Source: Ailanthus altissimus
Lineage: Eukaryota > Streptophyta > Magnoliopsida > Sapindales > Simaroubaceae
DNA length: 64,000 nucleotides
Assembly (NCBI GenBank): GCA_946807835.1
Contig: OX327684.1
Coordinates: 36,206,501-36,270,500, forward strand
Reading direction: 5' to 3'
Shown: positions 48,940 to 60,402 of the stretch, in pieces
How the letters are laid out: the number at the start of each line of letters is the position of its first letter
Position numbering within the stretch: the stretch's first letter is position 1
Position numbers and translations under genes: made by a program
The notes under the pieces: model-generated
Database searches by the model: none
What the model saw: only the letters and a program-made list of their open reading frames with translations
Told to the model about the DNA's origin: nothing

Positions 48940-51283
48940 TGTTGGGATTTGTGCTTACGTGCTATCCCTTTTATGTATAAATATTTGCTTTATGTTTATA
49001 CAATTATGATTTCAATATATCACTAATTATTTTATATACAAATATGGTAAGATGCTTGTAACGTTTTAGACATTGTATGATCTGAAAGAATTCAGATATG
49101 ATCTAAAGGAGTTTAGATTAGAACTAAGAGTTAGTAATGCTAAAATATATAAATGCTAAAAGATAGCACTAATAAGAGTTATCAGGTTATAAGAGTTAGC
49201 AAAATCCAAAGAGTTAGAGCCTTGTCTGAAATGGGACAAAGACCTAAGAATATATTAGTAATGACGTAGTTGCAATCAGTTGCAAATGGTGCTAAAAAAT
49301 GTTGTTATGCAAATATGTTCTTAAACTTAATGTTCCTGATCTATTTTCACTAATGCGCGTCTGTTAGTGAAGACCTTAATAAATATAGATCAGTGTATGT
49401 CTATATCTGGATAGTTCAGATGGTTAGTCTTAGCAGACCATGAGTTTAGTGGAAACTCGTATAGAGATACAAGTATTCAGTAAGGACTGAATATTGAACA
49501 GACTCACAAAGATCTCCAATAGACATCCCATAAAGCTGTCAATGGAGGATCTTTCGAGTTGAGTAGTATTCGTGGTCCTTAGACCTGAGTGCCACGGTGG
49601 ACTTGTGAGTGATCCATCATACTTTGGTTCCACACATGTCAGATACCTTTTATGGTCTGACCGCTGGGTGTCGCTGGGTATGGTCCGATGCTCATGAAGT
49701 CCGGTGTGTACAGATATAGAATCCATCAACTCAATTGGGTAAGTAAAATATCCTGAAACTCCAAGGTTGTATTTCAGAAAGTCTTATGGCTATAAGCAGA
49801 CATATCCAAGAATTAATTTTATTCTCGGAAAAATAATATCGTAAAAGTGTTTACGGATATTATTTATTGAAATACAAATCTAGAGATATGTTTATAGTTG
49901 AGCACATGGAGACTTGACGATGTTGATCTATATCTCCGCTCTTCTAGGATATTTATGATGGAAGGATTATACGAATATGTTATAACCTCAACTTGTATGG
50001 TCTAATGCGCCATTTTGTAATATCTGTAACATGTGTGTGGGACATTGTTCACGAACGTGTGAAATAGTTTCATATGACAAATTGGGCATGGACCTAGAGA
50101 GTCTCACAATATGAAGTGAACTCGTTGTGCACTGGGGCGGCGAATTGGATTGAACAATTAATCCAACAATTTCCAGCAAAATGAAAAAAGTTTTAAGGTT
50201 CCTTTTATTATTCACTTATCAATAATTGAAGGTAAAACACATTATTGGTTTACAAGAGTTGTTAACTAATAAGAAATTGACAAGTGACATAATCTTGCTC
50301 CATAAATAATTTACCATGTATTTACCTATTTACCTTACTTGGTAAATACATATATGGTAAATGTAAATATTCAAAATAGTTTTGAATTATTAATATTTTA
50401 TATATTAATCAAATTATTATTATTAATTGGAATAAGTGGCAAACACCATTTACTAATGGAGAATGCACTTGTTATTAATAATAAGGAAAGTTTATCACTT
50501 AGTAATTCTTAAATGATGCACTAAGGAAGTGGTAAAACCACTTAACATTGATTAAATACCATTTACTCTCTAGAAATTGATTCAATTGGTTGAATCAAAT
50601 TAGTGAGTGAAAAATATGATAGATTAATGTTTGTAATGGCAAACATGGTTAAGTGGTGGTGGAGCACTAAGAGACATCATTCTTTGCACTTAAGAAAGAA
50701 TTGAAAGAGTTCAATTTGTGCAAGAAAGAGTGAAATTCGTTCTAGGAGAAAGGAGAGAGAATTGAGAGCTTTTCCTAAGTGTTTTTCTCAAAGTGTTGAG
50801 AGAAAATGCAAAGGCTTACCAAGGTACAACATATAGAGTTGTAGAGAACTATAGAAAACACATAATTCTTCTCATCTCTTGGTAGTAATCATTCATAAGG
50901 ACAAATTATTTTAAGTGTTAAAACAATCATTCTCTGGAAATTCAAGGCTGCCATTCTAGCTTCACAATCCCACCGGATTTAGTTGTGAACTAGAATTGTG
51001 CAAGAGAACACTTCAAGGTGAGCTCAACAAATTGAAGCTTGGAGTTCTTGAAGAATTGCAAAGCTACCTTCATAATCGGGTAGGTTATTTATTTACAATT
51101 CATTTTATATCATGCATGAAAATATATATATATATATGAGATATATATGTGTTTGAATGATCATACATGTGATTACATGCTTGAGTTTGTTATATATTGT
51201 ATAACATGTATGAATACTTCCGTTGCGTATTTAATTTTTTGAAATTATATGCATCTAAACACATCACACACCATATCACAACA
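48940..51283 (+). mobile_element. Solo LTR A (2.3 kb) with target duplication
   Basis: It starts TGTTGGGATTTGTGC and ends ATCACAACA, flanked by TTAAG on both sides (48935-48939, 51284-51288). It interrupts the tandem motif aaggtattaag|tacttc exactly. No coding capacity over 2344 bp. It is homologous, in reverse orientation, to 51869-54069. The long non-coding LTR fits a large gypsy-type or LARD family; no internal region remains, so it is a solo LTR. Confidence 0.85.
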
Positions 51284-51868
51284 TTAAGTACTTCAATCTT
51301 TTCCAACCCTAATATGAATTTCGTTTCTTTTGTTTGTACCTTTAATCATACTGTTAGAATGAAGGTACTAAGTACTTTATACGTAAAAAAAATTTCAGCT
51401 TGAATATATTTCATAGAGTTGGAAATTCTTATATGTTCTTGCAAAATTTAAATCGCATGTGAGATGATAATTCTAATATATTATTTATGTTATCTTCCCA
51501 ACCATTCTAGAAATAAATAAATTAGTTGTTTTTCTATTAAATGTGTTAATCATTCTTAAAATATTCCACGAGATAATTTGAAATTTATTTGTAGAAGGTT
51601 CGAAAATATGGATGAGAGAATTTCTCAATCGCTTCCCAAGAATTCATGAGCTTACTTCCTATTTCAAATATCTTGCTATTACGTATTCTAAACCTTTATC
51701 CTTTCAATCTTGTTCTCCATGTATATCCTTTCCTTTTATGTTGTTAATCTCTATCAAATTTACCAGCATTACAATAACTTTTTTGGTTGTATTTCAAGTG
51801 AGGCCAATGGATCATAGTTCTAGGTTGTCTATTGCTCTCGTTTCAAATCAAATATCACTGGATGTTCT
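51284..51868. other. Spacer between the two solo LTRs
   Basis: The first 110 bp continue the repeat series broken by solo LTR A (motif aatgaaggtactaagtactt at about 51359). The remainder shows no gene. Confidence 0.5.
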
Positions 51869-54069
51869 TGTTGGGAGTTGATTATCCATGGGTGTTTGCA
51901 TGTGGGTTTTGTGTTTAACAACAAAATATACATATCTCATACATATAATCACGCAGCGGAAGCTTAAAACATTGCAGTAAACACAATCATTATTTATTAA
52001 ATGAATTAACATAAACAAAATTGAGAAATAACCCTTAAAGCTTTTGGATGGAAATTGTTGAAGTCCACCGAAATGTTATCTTTGATCAATTCTGGTAATC
52101 AACAATGGTGGGTTTAATTATCTAGAATGACAGCCTTTGATCTAGTAGAAGTTTAACAACTTAAACTTATGTTCTTGATTTTTTTCTTTTGATTAACACT
52201 TAATCAATTAATCAAAACCTATTTTGCTAAATTGGTTTTATTGCCTTATAAAAGAAAATTATGAATTCAACAACTTGAATCCAATAATCAAAAAATAATT
52301 TCTCTTTTCTCTCTTTGTAATGGCTGGCCAAATTTTCAGCAAAATGAAATTTAACAAAACTTATGAATTTAATTACATTTGTCTTATTTATACAAATGAA
52401 TTTAATTTCATTTATTACACTTAATTTCACTTAATTTCAATTTACATTTAACCTAACCTAATCATAGTTAACTCTTAACTCTAGTTAGGTTAAATGAACA
52501 TTTAAATATTCTAACTATAGTTAACACTTAACTCTAGTTACGTAAAAGAATATTTAAATATTTTAACTATAATTAACTAACTTAACCATGGTTAGATTAA
52601 CTTTTACTTAACCATTAAGTAAGATTAATCTAACTTAACTAAATTGTTAACTCTTAATCATAATTAAACTAAATTATTTATTTAACAATAAATAAATAAA
52701 TATTTATTTGAATTATTTAACAATTAAATAATCATTAAGTGAAATTATATTTATGTCATTACTAGGTTACCAAGTTAACCTAAAGCAGGTCCCATCATTT
52801 AACCATATACTTTGGTTAACTTAACCTTAGTAAATTACTGGATTTTACTGTATTGAACTATTTAATACGGTACGCCGCCCAAGTGCTCAAAGAGTACATT
52901 TCATATTAGGACTCCCTAGGTCCACGCCTGATTCATCAAATGAAACTATTTCATAAGTCCATGATTGATGCCCCACGCACACGCTACGGATATTACAAAT
53001 TAGCGCGTTAGATCATACATGTTGAGGTTACTACATATTCGTATAATCCTTCCGTCATTATGTTATAGATGAATGAGATATAGATCATTACCGTCAAATT
53101 CCGATAATTTCATCCGTTTCTTTATCTCCAGATTCGTATCTTAATGAATAATATACGCAAACACTTTTACTATAATGTTTAAACTTGTAGGAAACTTTTT
53201 TTCTAGGTTGATTACTTATGGCCATAAGACTTTATAAGATAGAATCTCGAAGTTTTAGATATACAACTCATCTATGTGAACTGGCGAATCCCATATCTAC
53301 GCACATCGAATTTCATGAGCATCGAACTATACCCAGCGACACATAGCGGTCAGACCATGAAAGGTCTCTGACATACTTGGAACTAAAGTATGGTGGATCT
53401 CCCACAAGCCCACTGTGGCTCTCAAGTCGAATGACCACAAATACTACTCAACTCAAGAGGACCTTCCTTTGACGGTGTCATAGGATATCTATTGGGGTTC
53501 TTGTGAGTCTGTTCAGTATCCAGTCCTAACTGAATAGTTGTATGTCTATATGAGCTTCAGCCAAGCTCATGGTTAACTAAGAATAATCATCTGTATAATA
53601 CAGATATAGACATACACTAATCTCTATATAATAGTGTTTCACTGATAGACCTTCATTGGTGAACATAGATCAGAAACTCTATATTTGAGAAAATACTTAC
53701 ATAATGATATTTCTTAGTATCTATTGCAACTCCTTGCAACTATATCATTACTAGTAGATTCTTAGGTCTTTATCACATTATAGATAAGGTTCTAACTGTT
53801 TAGACCTCGTTGGCTATTATAACTTGTTAACTCTTAGTAATGCTAATTCTTAATATTTATAATTATTAGTATTGCTAACTCTTAGCGCTGGTCTAAACTC
53901 CTTTAAACCAGATCTGAACTTATTCAGATCTTACAATGTCTATAATGTTACAAACTTAATTACCATTTAATAAAAGGTTATTAGCGATTTAATAAAATAT
54001 TCATTATATAAATATTATAAAATAAATATTCATACAAATAGGGATGACACGTAAACACAAACTCTAACA
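51869..54069 (-). mobile_element. Solo LTR B (2.2 kb), inverted relative to A
   Basis: On the minus strand it starts TGTTAGAGTTTGTG and ends CTCCCAACA. It aligns to solo LTR A over most of its length, for example the ggtctgacc, tcatgagcatcg and cagcgac segments and the ggcggc block. Divergence from A is clear, so the two are separate insertions. The flanking pentamers (gttct and attat) do not match, which may mean recombination between elements or decay. Confidence 0.78.
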
Positions 54070-55383
54070 ATTATTTTAGAATGAGTTATTAATTTCGGAT
54101 AGGGTTCCCTTATGAAATCCTAATTTGAGTGTAAATGAATTTTTTTATAAAAAATTGTTAAACATAGAATGATAACAGATACTTGAAAAAAGGTATAAGT
54201 AACAAATAATTAATGTACGTAATCAAAGTTTTGAAATAGTTTGATTGTAAGCAAACTAGAACTCGAAAAATGAAGTATTTTTATTTATTGTTTCCTGATC
54301 TGAAGGAGATTGTAGATTTCATGTTGTTTCGTGAACTCATGCAAATCAAATTAATGAGCTATACATGATTACAAATAGAAAATACGATGACAAGATCATT
54401 TGCAGTGAATCGTGGTGATCAATTTGGTTTTTTTTTGTTGATAATTCCAATAATTGAATGACGTCGAGAATCACATGGAAGTGTTGGTTGACCTTTTCTG
54501 AGTTGTTTGGAGGCTTTATTAGTGATTAACGAAAATTAAAATAGTGAGATTTGAATAGGCAATGGCCAATTGGGTTTTCTTTTCATTTTCAATGCTGAAA
54601 ATTACGGGAGAAGGTCGACCAACTTTTTTTTCTGTTTTAAACAGTGTTGATTGGCGGCTAGCATGACGACCGACAATGGTGATTAGGGTTTTTGTTTTAA
54701 TGTCTTTATGTATTTTTGTTCGCACGCTTTTGTCATCACAATCGCTTTGCTCTAGTAGTTCCACTGTTATAATTTGCTCGGTTTTCCTTCTCACAGGTCT
54801 TATGTTTGATCCTTATGAGGCCTTTTTTTTCTTCTTTTTTTTCTCTATTCTTTTTCTTTCTTTCTTTCCAATTCTAGATTTTTTTTTTGTTTTTCTATTC
54901 TTCTTTTTATTTTCTCTTATATTTTCTTTCTTTTCTACTCTTTCTTTCCGTTTCCCTTCTTTGATTCTAATTTTGCACGCGGCATGATTGCATGTATCCC
55001 ATGCACTACTCTCATTTATACTTTTTAAAAAAAAAAGTTTCCTCTTCCTTTTCCTGTAACTTGTTAGTAGGCCAATGCACAACTTTCGTTTTATTTATTT
55101 TTTAATTTTTGGATTTTTAATTTTTAATTTTTATTTTTATTTTTATTTTGTAACTAATTAGCAAGAAGTCTTACTTTTCATTCACAAGTTCTCATCAATT
55201 GTGCCGTTAAAAACTCCAAAGTTTAAAACTTTTATGAATTCTCCATCTTGACCATGTGTACTCCTCGAATTTGTAGAAAGGCAGCATTCTCTTACAAGAA
55301 AAAAAAAATATTTCAACGCTTAAATCAGTGTTTTATCCGAGAAAGATAGTGTTATTGTGGGTGAATGTTGCAAAGATAAGCAG
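54070..55383. other. Intergenic with a polypyrimidine tract
   Basis: No gene seen. About 54825-54965 is an almost pure T/C run that creates spurious open frames on both strands. Confidence 0.5.
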
Positions 55384-55891
55384 AATGCTCTCAATATTCA
55401 ATAAGAATCAATTGTTAATGAAATAAAATGAATAAATTAATGACTAATCAAATATTGTGAATCTGGTATTGTAGATAGAATTGATTGAATCTATGTGAAT
55501 GAGTTATGAGCTAAAGTTGCATATTTATTCATAGTGCATAAATTCAAATTTGTGTTAAAGTATGATTGCATAAATCTAAATTCTCATCAAATTATGTATT
55601 TAATTAAATAAGAATTATAATAAATTTCGTAGTTATCAATTAAAGAAGAAGGGGTTAAGTGAAATTTTTAGTAAAAAATCTTTTTTCATGCAGAATAATA
55701 ATTACTTAATTAAAATTTGAGTAAGATTTAAATTTTAATCTGTTCCCACCCTCATGACTTACAAGACTCATTTGTGGGAATTCATGGGTTGGCTAATCTG
55801 GCTACTTGACATGTCAAATTTGAAATATAGGTTGAATCCTCTCAAAAACTAGATTTTGCGCGAGCTATTTGGATTATTCAAATAATCGGCC
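55384..55891 (+). repeat. Dispersed 0.5-kb repeat, copy 2
   Basis: Direct-orientation partner of 45924-46445, starting tgctctcaatattcaataag. The two copies sit 9.4 kb apart and enclose the foldback element and both solo LTRs. Confidence 0.7.
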
Positions 55892-56419
55892 AAATGAATA
55901 TGGTATTTAATATATCAAATATTGATTGAGATCGCATAATTATATATTAATAAAAATTAAAAATCAACTAATGCATAATAAAGAAATATAATCATTAATT
56001 AATAATACATAATTCTGTATCACTACTCTTTATTTTAAACATTTTTCGGTTTCCCCTTTTTAATAAAACCTCGTGTTAGATAAATTACTTTCTTAATTAG
56101 GTTTCTGTTTCCATAAATAACACTCGAAATTTTATCAATACCATACACTCTATGGTTAGCGTAAAACGAGTCCATACTTTTTCGGAGGACTCGACTTGAT
56201 TACCGGGGCATATCGAATCATCTATTGAAAATTGGTAACAGATAAGTGATCACAAAGCATGAAAAACCAAGCAACTAATAGTTGTTAGTGGTGTCAATTC
56301 AACTTGTGATTATGTAATTTCAATGTACTGAAGCCCCACACCCCACGCTTAAACACAACATTACGTTTAACAGGACAAAATAATAAAGATGAAAATATAG
56401 TACATAGGACAATTTGGTC
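55892..56419. other. 3' flank of the UGT gene
   Basis: AT-rich; presumably contains the minus-strand 3' UTR. No gene seen. Confidence 0.4.
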
Positions 56420-57859
56420 CTAATTGTGAGAGTGATTCTTCCACTCCAATGCCAACTTCGACAGAGCCAATCTAGAAGATCCACCTTCAGTCAGCACATT
56501 TTTAGCTGCATCCTTCAGGTCTTCCATGTGTTTGCGAATTTTCTTCCCTTCTTCTCCTTGCATTAGCTCCTTGACAACTTCTGCAATCTCCTCTCGCATC
56601 ACCAGGCCATTATTAATTTCATTGGACTTTGGTCTCAGTGCCACTTTGCTACCCTCAGTTAACATCACGGCATTCATTTTCTGTTCAGCATAAAGTGGCC
56701 AAGCAATTACCGGCACACCATTCACAACACTCTCCATAGTTGAATTCCAACCGCAGTGTGTTAAGAACCCTCCTGTGGAGCCATGGCTAAGAACCTGAGC
56801 CTGTGGTGCCCAAGAGTGGACGACCAGACCTAGCCCTTTGGTCCTTTTGATAAATCCTTCTGGCAAGAAATGAAAAGGGTTCTGTTGGCTTTGGACACTG
56901 AAGAATGCGGCGCTAGCAGATTCATCATTCGGGCTTCTCACAACCCATATGAATCTTTGCCGACTCATCTCCAAACCAAAGGCTAGTTCGATTAGCTGAG
57001 CTTGAGACAGTGTCCCACCACTACCCAATGCGACAAATAGAACGGATCCACTCGGCTGATTGTCCAACCATCTTATGCATTCAGACCCGGACTCCTTATA
57101 CGGATCAGTTGAACCGGCCCGTACGAGCGGTCCAATCGGATAAATTGGTGGTTTACCGGGTTCTTCTTCAAGCATTAATGAACTTAAAGCTCCTGGTTCC
57201 ATGTCCATGAAAGTATTCAACACAACACCTTTAGCTGAAACTAATCGTTTCGTAGTGTTGAGAAACCATTTGTACGTGGAACTCGCTCGATTAAGAACCG
57301 GTTCCATGAGATCGCTTCCATGAACCGGAATGCACCCAGGAATTTGAACCGGTTCAAGTAGGTCTCCATACTCGCATGAAACCATCTCATCCAGCTTTGG
57401 CAGATAAAAGCAAAACGATAAAGACATTGCATTAGATGAAAAGAAAAGATACGTCGACAGATTGAACTCCTTGGCAACATCAAAAGCATCGGTGCCAAAT
57501 AGGTCGACGAGAAAAGCAACCAAACGAGATTTTGTAACCAAACCCTTCAACACATCTCGAAGAGAATGAAGAGAGCGAGTGATGGCAAGAGCAATGAGAA
57601 CCGAGGTCTCGGTTTCCTCGGACGCCAGGTCTTCGAAGCTAAGGGGAGGAAGAAAGATGTGGTCTATGGTCGGAGGAAGAGCTTCGAGGGCTGCTTTCAT
57701 GGCGTTTGGTGGTGGAGATGATCCAATGGTGGGAATAATGCATGTGACGTGAAAGTCGTGGTGAAGTTGAACCAGAACCTTGGCAAACTCGATGAATGGG
57801 ATGAGGTGACCCATCCCTGGACTTGGTAGAAGAACAACGTGCGGCTTCTCATGAGCCAT
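56420..57859 (-). CDS. UGT72B: UDP-glycosyltransferase, UGT72B type
   Basis: A single-exon family-1 glycosyltransferase of 479 aa. Catalytic His18 (PSPGMGHLIPF) and Asp119 (VDLFGTDAFD) are present. The 44-residue PSPG box spans 350-393, from WAPQAQVLSHGS to PLYAEQ, with the HCGWNS core and the terminal Gln typical of UDP-glucose users. Overall it resembles hydroquinone glucosyltransferase/arbutin synthase and Arabidopsis UGT72B1, which glucosylate simple phenols, monolignols and xenobiotics in the cytosol. The frame is open 20 codons further upstream to 57919, but that ATG overlaps a TATA box (57918-57927), so the second Met (MAHEKPHVV) is the likely start and fits family length. The native acceptor cannot be read from sequence. 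Confidence 0.93.
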   Translation of the reverse strand: MAHEKPHVVLLPSPGMGHLIPFIEFAKVLVQLHHDFHVTCIIPTIGSSPPPNAMKAALEALPPTIDHIFLPPLSFEDLASEETETSVLIALAITRSLHSLRDVLKGLVTKSRLVAFLVDLFGTDAFDVAKEFNLSTYLFFSSNAMSLSFCFYLPKLDEMVSCEYGDLLEPVQIPGCIPVHGSDLMEPVLNRASSTYKWFLNTTKRLVSAKGVVLNTFMDMEPGALSSLMLEEEPGKPPIYPIGPLVRAGSTDPYKESGSECIRWLDNQPSGSVLFVALGSGGTLSQAQLIELAFGLEMSRQRFIWVVRSPNDESASAAFFSVQSQQNPFHFLPEGFIKRTKGLGLVVHSWAPQAQVLSHGSTGGFLTHCGWNSTMESVVNGVPVIAWPLYAEQKMNAVMLTEGSKVALRPKSNEINNGLVMREEIAEVVKELMQGEEGKKIRKHMEDLKDAAKNVLTEGGSSRLALSKLALEWKNHSHN

Positions 57860-57917
57860 TGTTGATAGCTTCAAGGGTTTGATGCAATTGTGTGCATAAA
57901 GTGTGAGTAGTTTAATC

Positions 57918-57927
57918 ATATATATAG
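57918..57927 (-). promoter_or_regulatory. TATA box of the UGT gene
   Basis: On the minus strand ctctatatatatg lies about 60 bp upstream of the chosen start codon, giving a short leader. Its last bases form the upstream ATG, which therefore should not be transcribed. Confidence 0.6.
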
Positions 57928-57932
57928 AGAGC

Positions 57933-59262
57933 TGGGGTTGTTGATTAGTTAGTGGATTTCATTTTCGTGTTCTTGGGCAAACGTGAGGACAACTTCAATT
58001 AATGGAAGAAAATTTTAGTTTAGTGGCCAGCGATGTATTAATATATATAGGTAATGGCCTAATGGGACACGGGCATAGTTGTTTGATTTTATTTATCGGA
58101 TGTCTGATGTAAGCACAAACGTAAAAGCTACTTCCATGCTAATCATGTGATTAGCTCTAAGCAACTTGGACAAAATATTAATTAGCTTCGTTTAGAACAT
58201 TGATTCTATATTATCTTTTTAGCAGTTAGCACCTGCCCAGCTAGTTCTACCAAATTATAAACAAATTGGCTGTGTTAATTAAATTTGTGACGAAGATACT
58301 TACGGTAATGGCCTAATAATAAAGAACTTACAGTACACTTTATTTTTTATTATAAGGAAGATCTCAAGTTTGAATTTTTTTTAAATATTAAAAATTAAGA
58401 AAAAATGTTGTGATGAAAGAACCTTTATGTTAATTTCTAAAAAAGATAAAGGTAAGGAAAACTAGAGTTTTTTTTTTTCCTTTACATCAGTCAAATTTGC
58501 TACATTTAACTTAATGAATTGACAAAAAAATATATACATAAAGACACTTAAGACTCTTTTTGAAATTATTGTATTTATACTTGTTTTTTTCAAATGATAT
58601 AAGCTAAAATGGTTGATAATTGCTTGATAAAACATTTATAAATAAGTATTCAACAAAATGTTCAATTACTTCAAAAAAATTTGTTTACCAAATGTTTATT
58701 TATTTTTTAAACTAATGTTCTTATTTTACAACTGTTGCCATTAGTCACAACACTATAATTCCAAACAAAAGCCTAAATTATTGTAAAATGATTTTTAAAA
58801 AAAATTCCGGTTAGCCACTAAGTAAATGTGTAACGTGTTTAGTTTGATAGGCAAGAAGAGAAACCATATCTCTTGTGATTCGTTGGATTAACGATATTAA
58901 TTTCTAAAAGTTCGATGATTTGCATACTTACTTCCTATTTCTAGCGTGTATTAAATAATTCTTCCTAGTGCGTGAAACCTTATAGGGAGGACGAATGATT
59001 ATTAGAAGAAAATGATTAAATGATTACGATTTAAAAGTTTTAATTAAGTTGGTCGCTCAGTTTCACACTGAACACCAGACTCTTGAAATGCCAAATGGCA
59101 ATATCTGATTTGATTGCACCAGTAGTTACATGCAAAACGCAAAATTATTTTCAAAATCTTTGCTACAACCGTTGCACCCCGCGGAAAAACGCACTGGCAC
59201 CTTTACTTTTTTGCCTGCAAAGCCATTTCGGAATCGTCACAATGCTTCAAATCTACTTCAAT
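57933..59262. other. Intergenic region between divergent promoters
   Basis: The UGT gene reads leftward and the PAM2 gene rightward from this stretch. AT-rich, no coding signal. Confidence 0.45.
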
Positions 59263-59269
59263 GTGTGTG

Positions 59270-59300
<31 letters not shown>
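59263..59300. repeat. Compound (TG)n(TA)n microsatellite
   Basis: About seven TG units then about ten TA units, roughly 20 bp upstream of the TATA box of the next gene. Confidence 0.9.
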
Positions 59301-59317
59301 GTCAACGAAACTCACCC

Positions 59318-59325
59318 TTTATATC
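59318..59325 (+). promoter_or_regulatory. Candidate TATA box of the PAM2 gene
   Basis: tttatatc lies about 95 bp before the start codon at 59419. Confidence 0.45.
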
Positions 59326-59418
59326 TCACTCTCTTGATCATATTAATCGCCACAGTTTCTCTGTAACACAGAGCGGAAACACACAGCAGTCTGTGCAGGC
59401 TCTGTAATTTCTTTTAAC

Positions 59419-59772
59419 ATGGAGTCATCCAAGGCTTTTTTGAATGACGTTACATATGGTGATCGAGAGGGGAATGATCCTGCTGAGGCAAGAAAATGGT
59501 TAAGACCCTTTGGAGAGGGAAGCAGCAGCAGCAAACAAAAGCCGCTGGCGGCAGCTGGCGGTTTTGGCTTCCGACGGTTTTCCGAGAACTGGGGGAAATA
59601 TTCTTGGGGAGGGTCATCGTCGTCAGAGGGTGAAGAGACTCAACCGATCATCACTGCATTACCGGCTCGAACCAGACTGAACCCTTCTGCTAAGGAGTGG
59701 AATCCCTTGACCCAACGGGCACCCGAGGAAGATCGATGTTGTTACGCCAAGAAGCGTTCAAACAACAATTAG
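59419..59772 (+). CDS. Small protein with a PAM2-like motif
   Basis: An intronless 117-aa protein. I do not recognise it as a named gene. Seen in it: an acidic N-terminus (LNDVTYGDREGNDPAEARKW), a Ser run, a Gly/aromatic patch (GGFGFRRFSENWGKYSWGG), an acidic Ser stretch, and at residues 87-96 LNPSAKEWNP. The last matches the PAM2 consensus (LNPxAxxFxP) that binds the MLLE domain of poly(A)-binding protein, with Trp in place of Phe as in the PAM2w variant known from LARP4. The tail is basic. A role in mRNA handling is inference from that motif. TATA box, start context (aacATGg) and codon content support a real gene. The stop codon lies 14 bp from a Copia LTR, so the native 3' UTR has been displaced. 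Confidence 0.72.
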   Translation: MESSKAFLNDVTYGDREGNDPAEARKWLRPFGEGSSSSKQKPLAAAGGFGFRRFSENWGKYSWGGSSSSEGEETQPIITALPARTRLNPSAKEWNPLTQRAPEEDRCCYAKKRSNNN

Positions 59773-59785
59773 CATTATTACCAAT

Positions 59786-60299
59786 TGTTATGCGGACAAT
59801 CAATAATGCTAGTTATACCATAACGAGGCAACCAAACATCCAACAATATGCAAAAAGGAAAGAACACCAAGTTTAACGAGGTTCGGTAATGTTACCTACG
59901 TCCTCGGGCGCCGCTAGAACAAATCCACTATCTTCAAGAGAAGTTACAAAGTTTTTGAGCCACAATACAAATTTTCTAACTATTGGGTCAAACTGCAAAT
60001 ACCCAAATAGTAGGGCTAATACTGTAATTACCCAAACAATAGGGTATTACTACAAATGCCCAAAAATAAAGGGAAAAATTGAATTCTTACAACTTTCAAG
60101 GATTTAAATGTAAAATCCTTGAACTATGAGGTTCTCATAAAGAGATCCTACAAATAGAGGGGAGAAGAGAAATATTCTCAAAAGTATGTTTTAAATCTCA
60201 AAGAGAGCCTTGCCTTATATAGGCCTACCAAAGCACCTCTATGCCATCTCCCACCAATGTGGGATTGGCTCAATTTGGCATATAAGCCAATTTTCAACA
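59786..60299 (-). repeat. 3' LTR of element 3
   Basis: On the minus strand it begins TGTTGAAAATTGGC right after the polypurine tract and ends CATAACA, giving TG...CA. A TATA box (ctatataagg) lies at about 60214-60222 on the minus strand, so transcription from this LTR would run leftward, antisense to the PAM2 gene. On the plus strand an AATAAA at about 60065 could serve as a poly(A) signal for that gene. Confidence 0.82.
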
Positions 60300-60402
60300 A
60301 ATCTCCACCTTGGCGAATATGCCAATCCTCCATAAAGCTTCATTTTTCCAAAAACTTCTCTATCCAAAAGCAGCGCCTCTAAATTTGCGCCCAATGGCGC
60401 TA

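Noticed and set aside
54813..55082. Lys/Glu-rich frame and its Phe-rich opposite at 54676-54987
   Set aside because: Both are translations of a single polypyrimidine tract.
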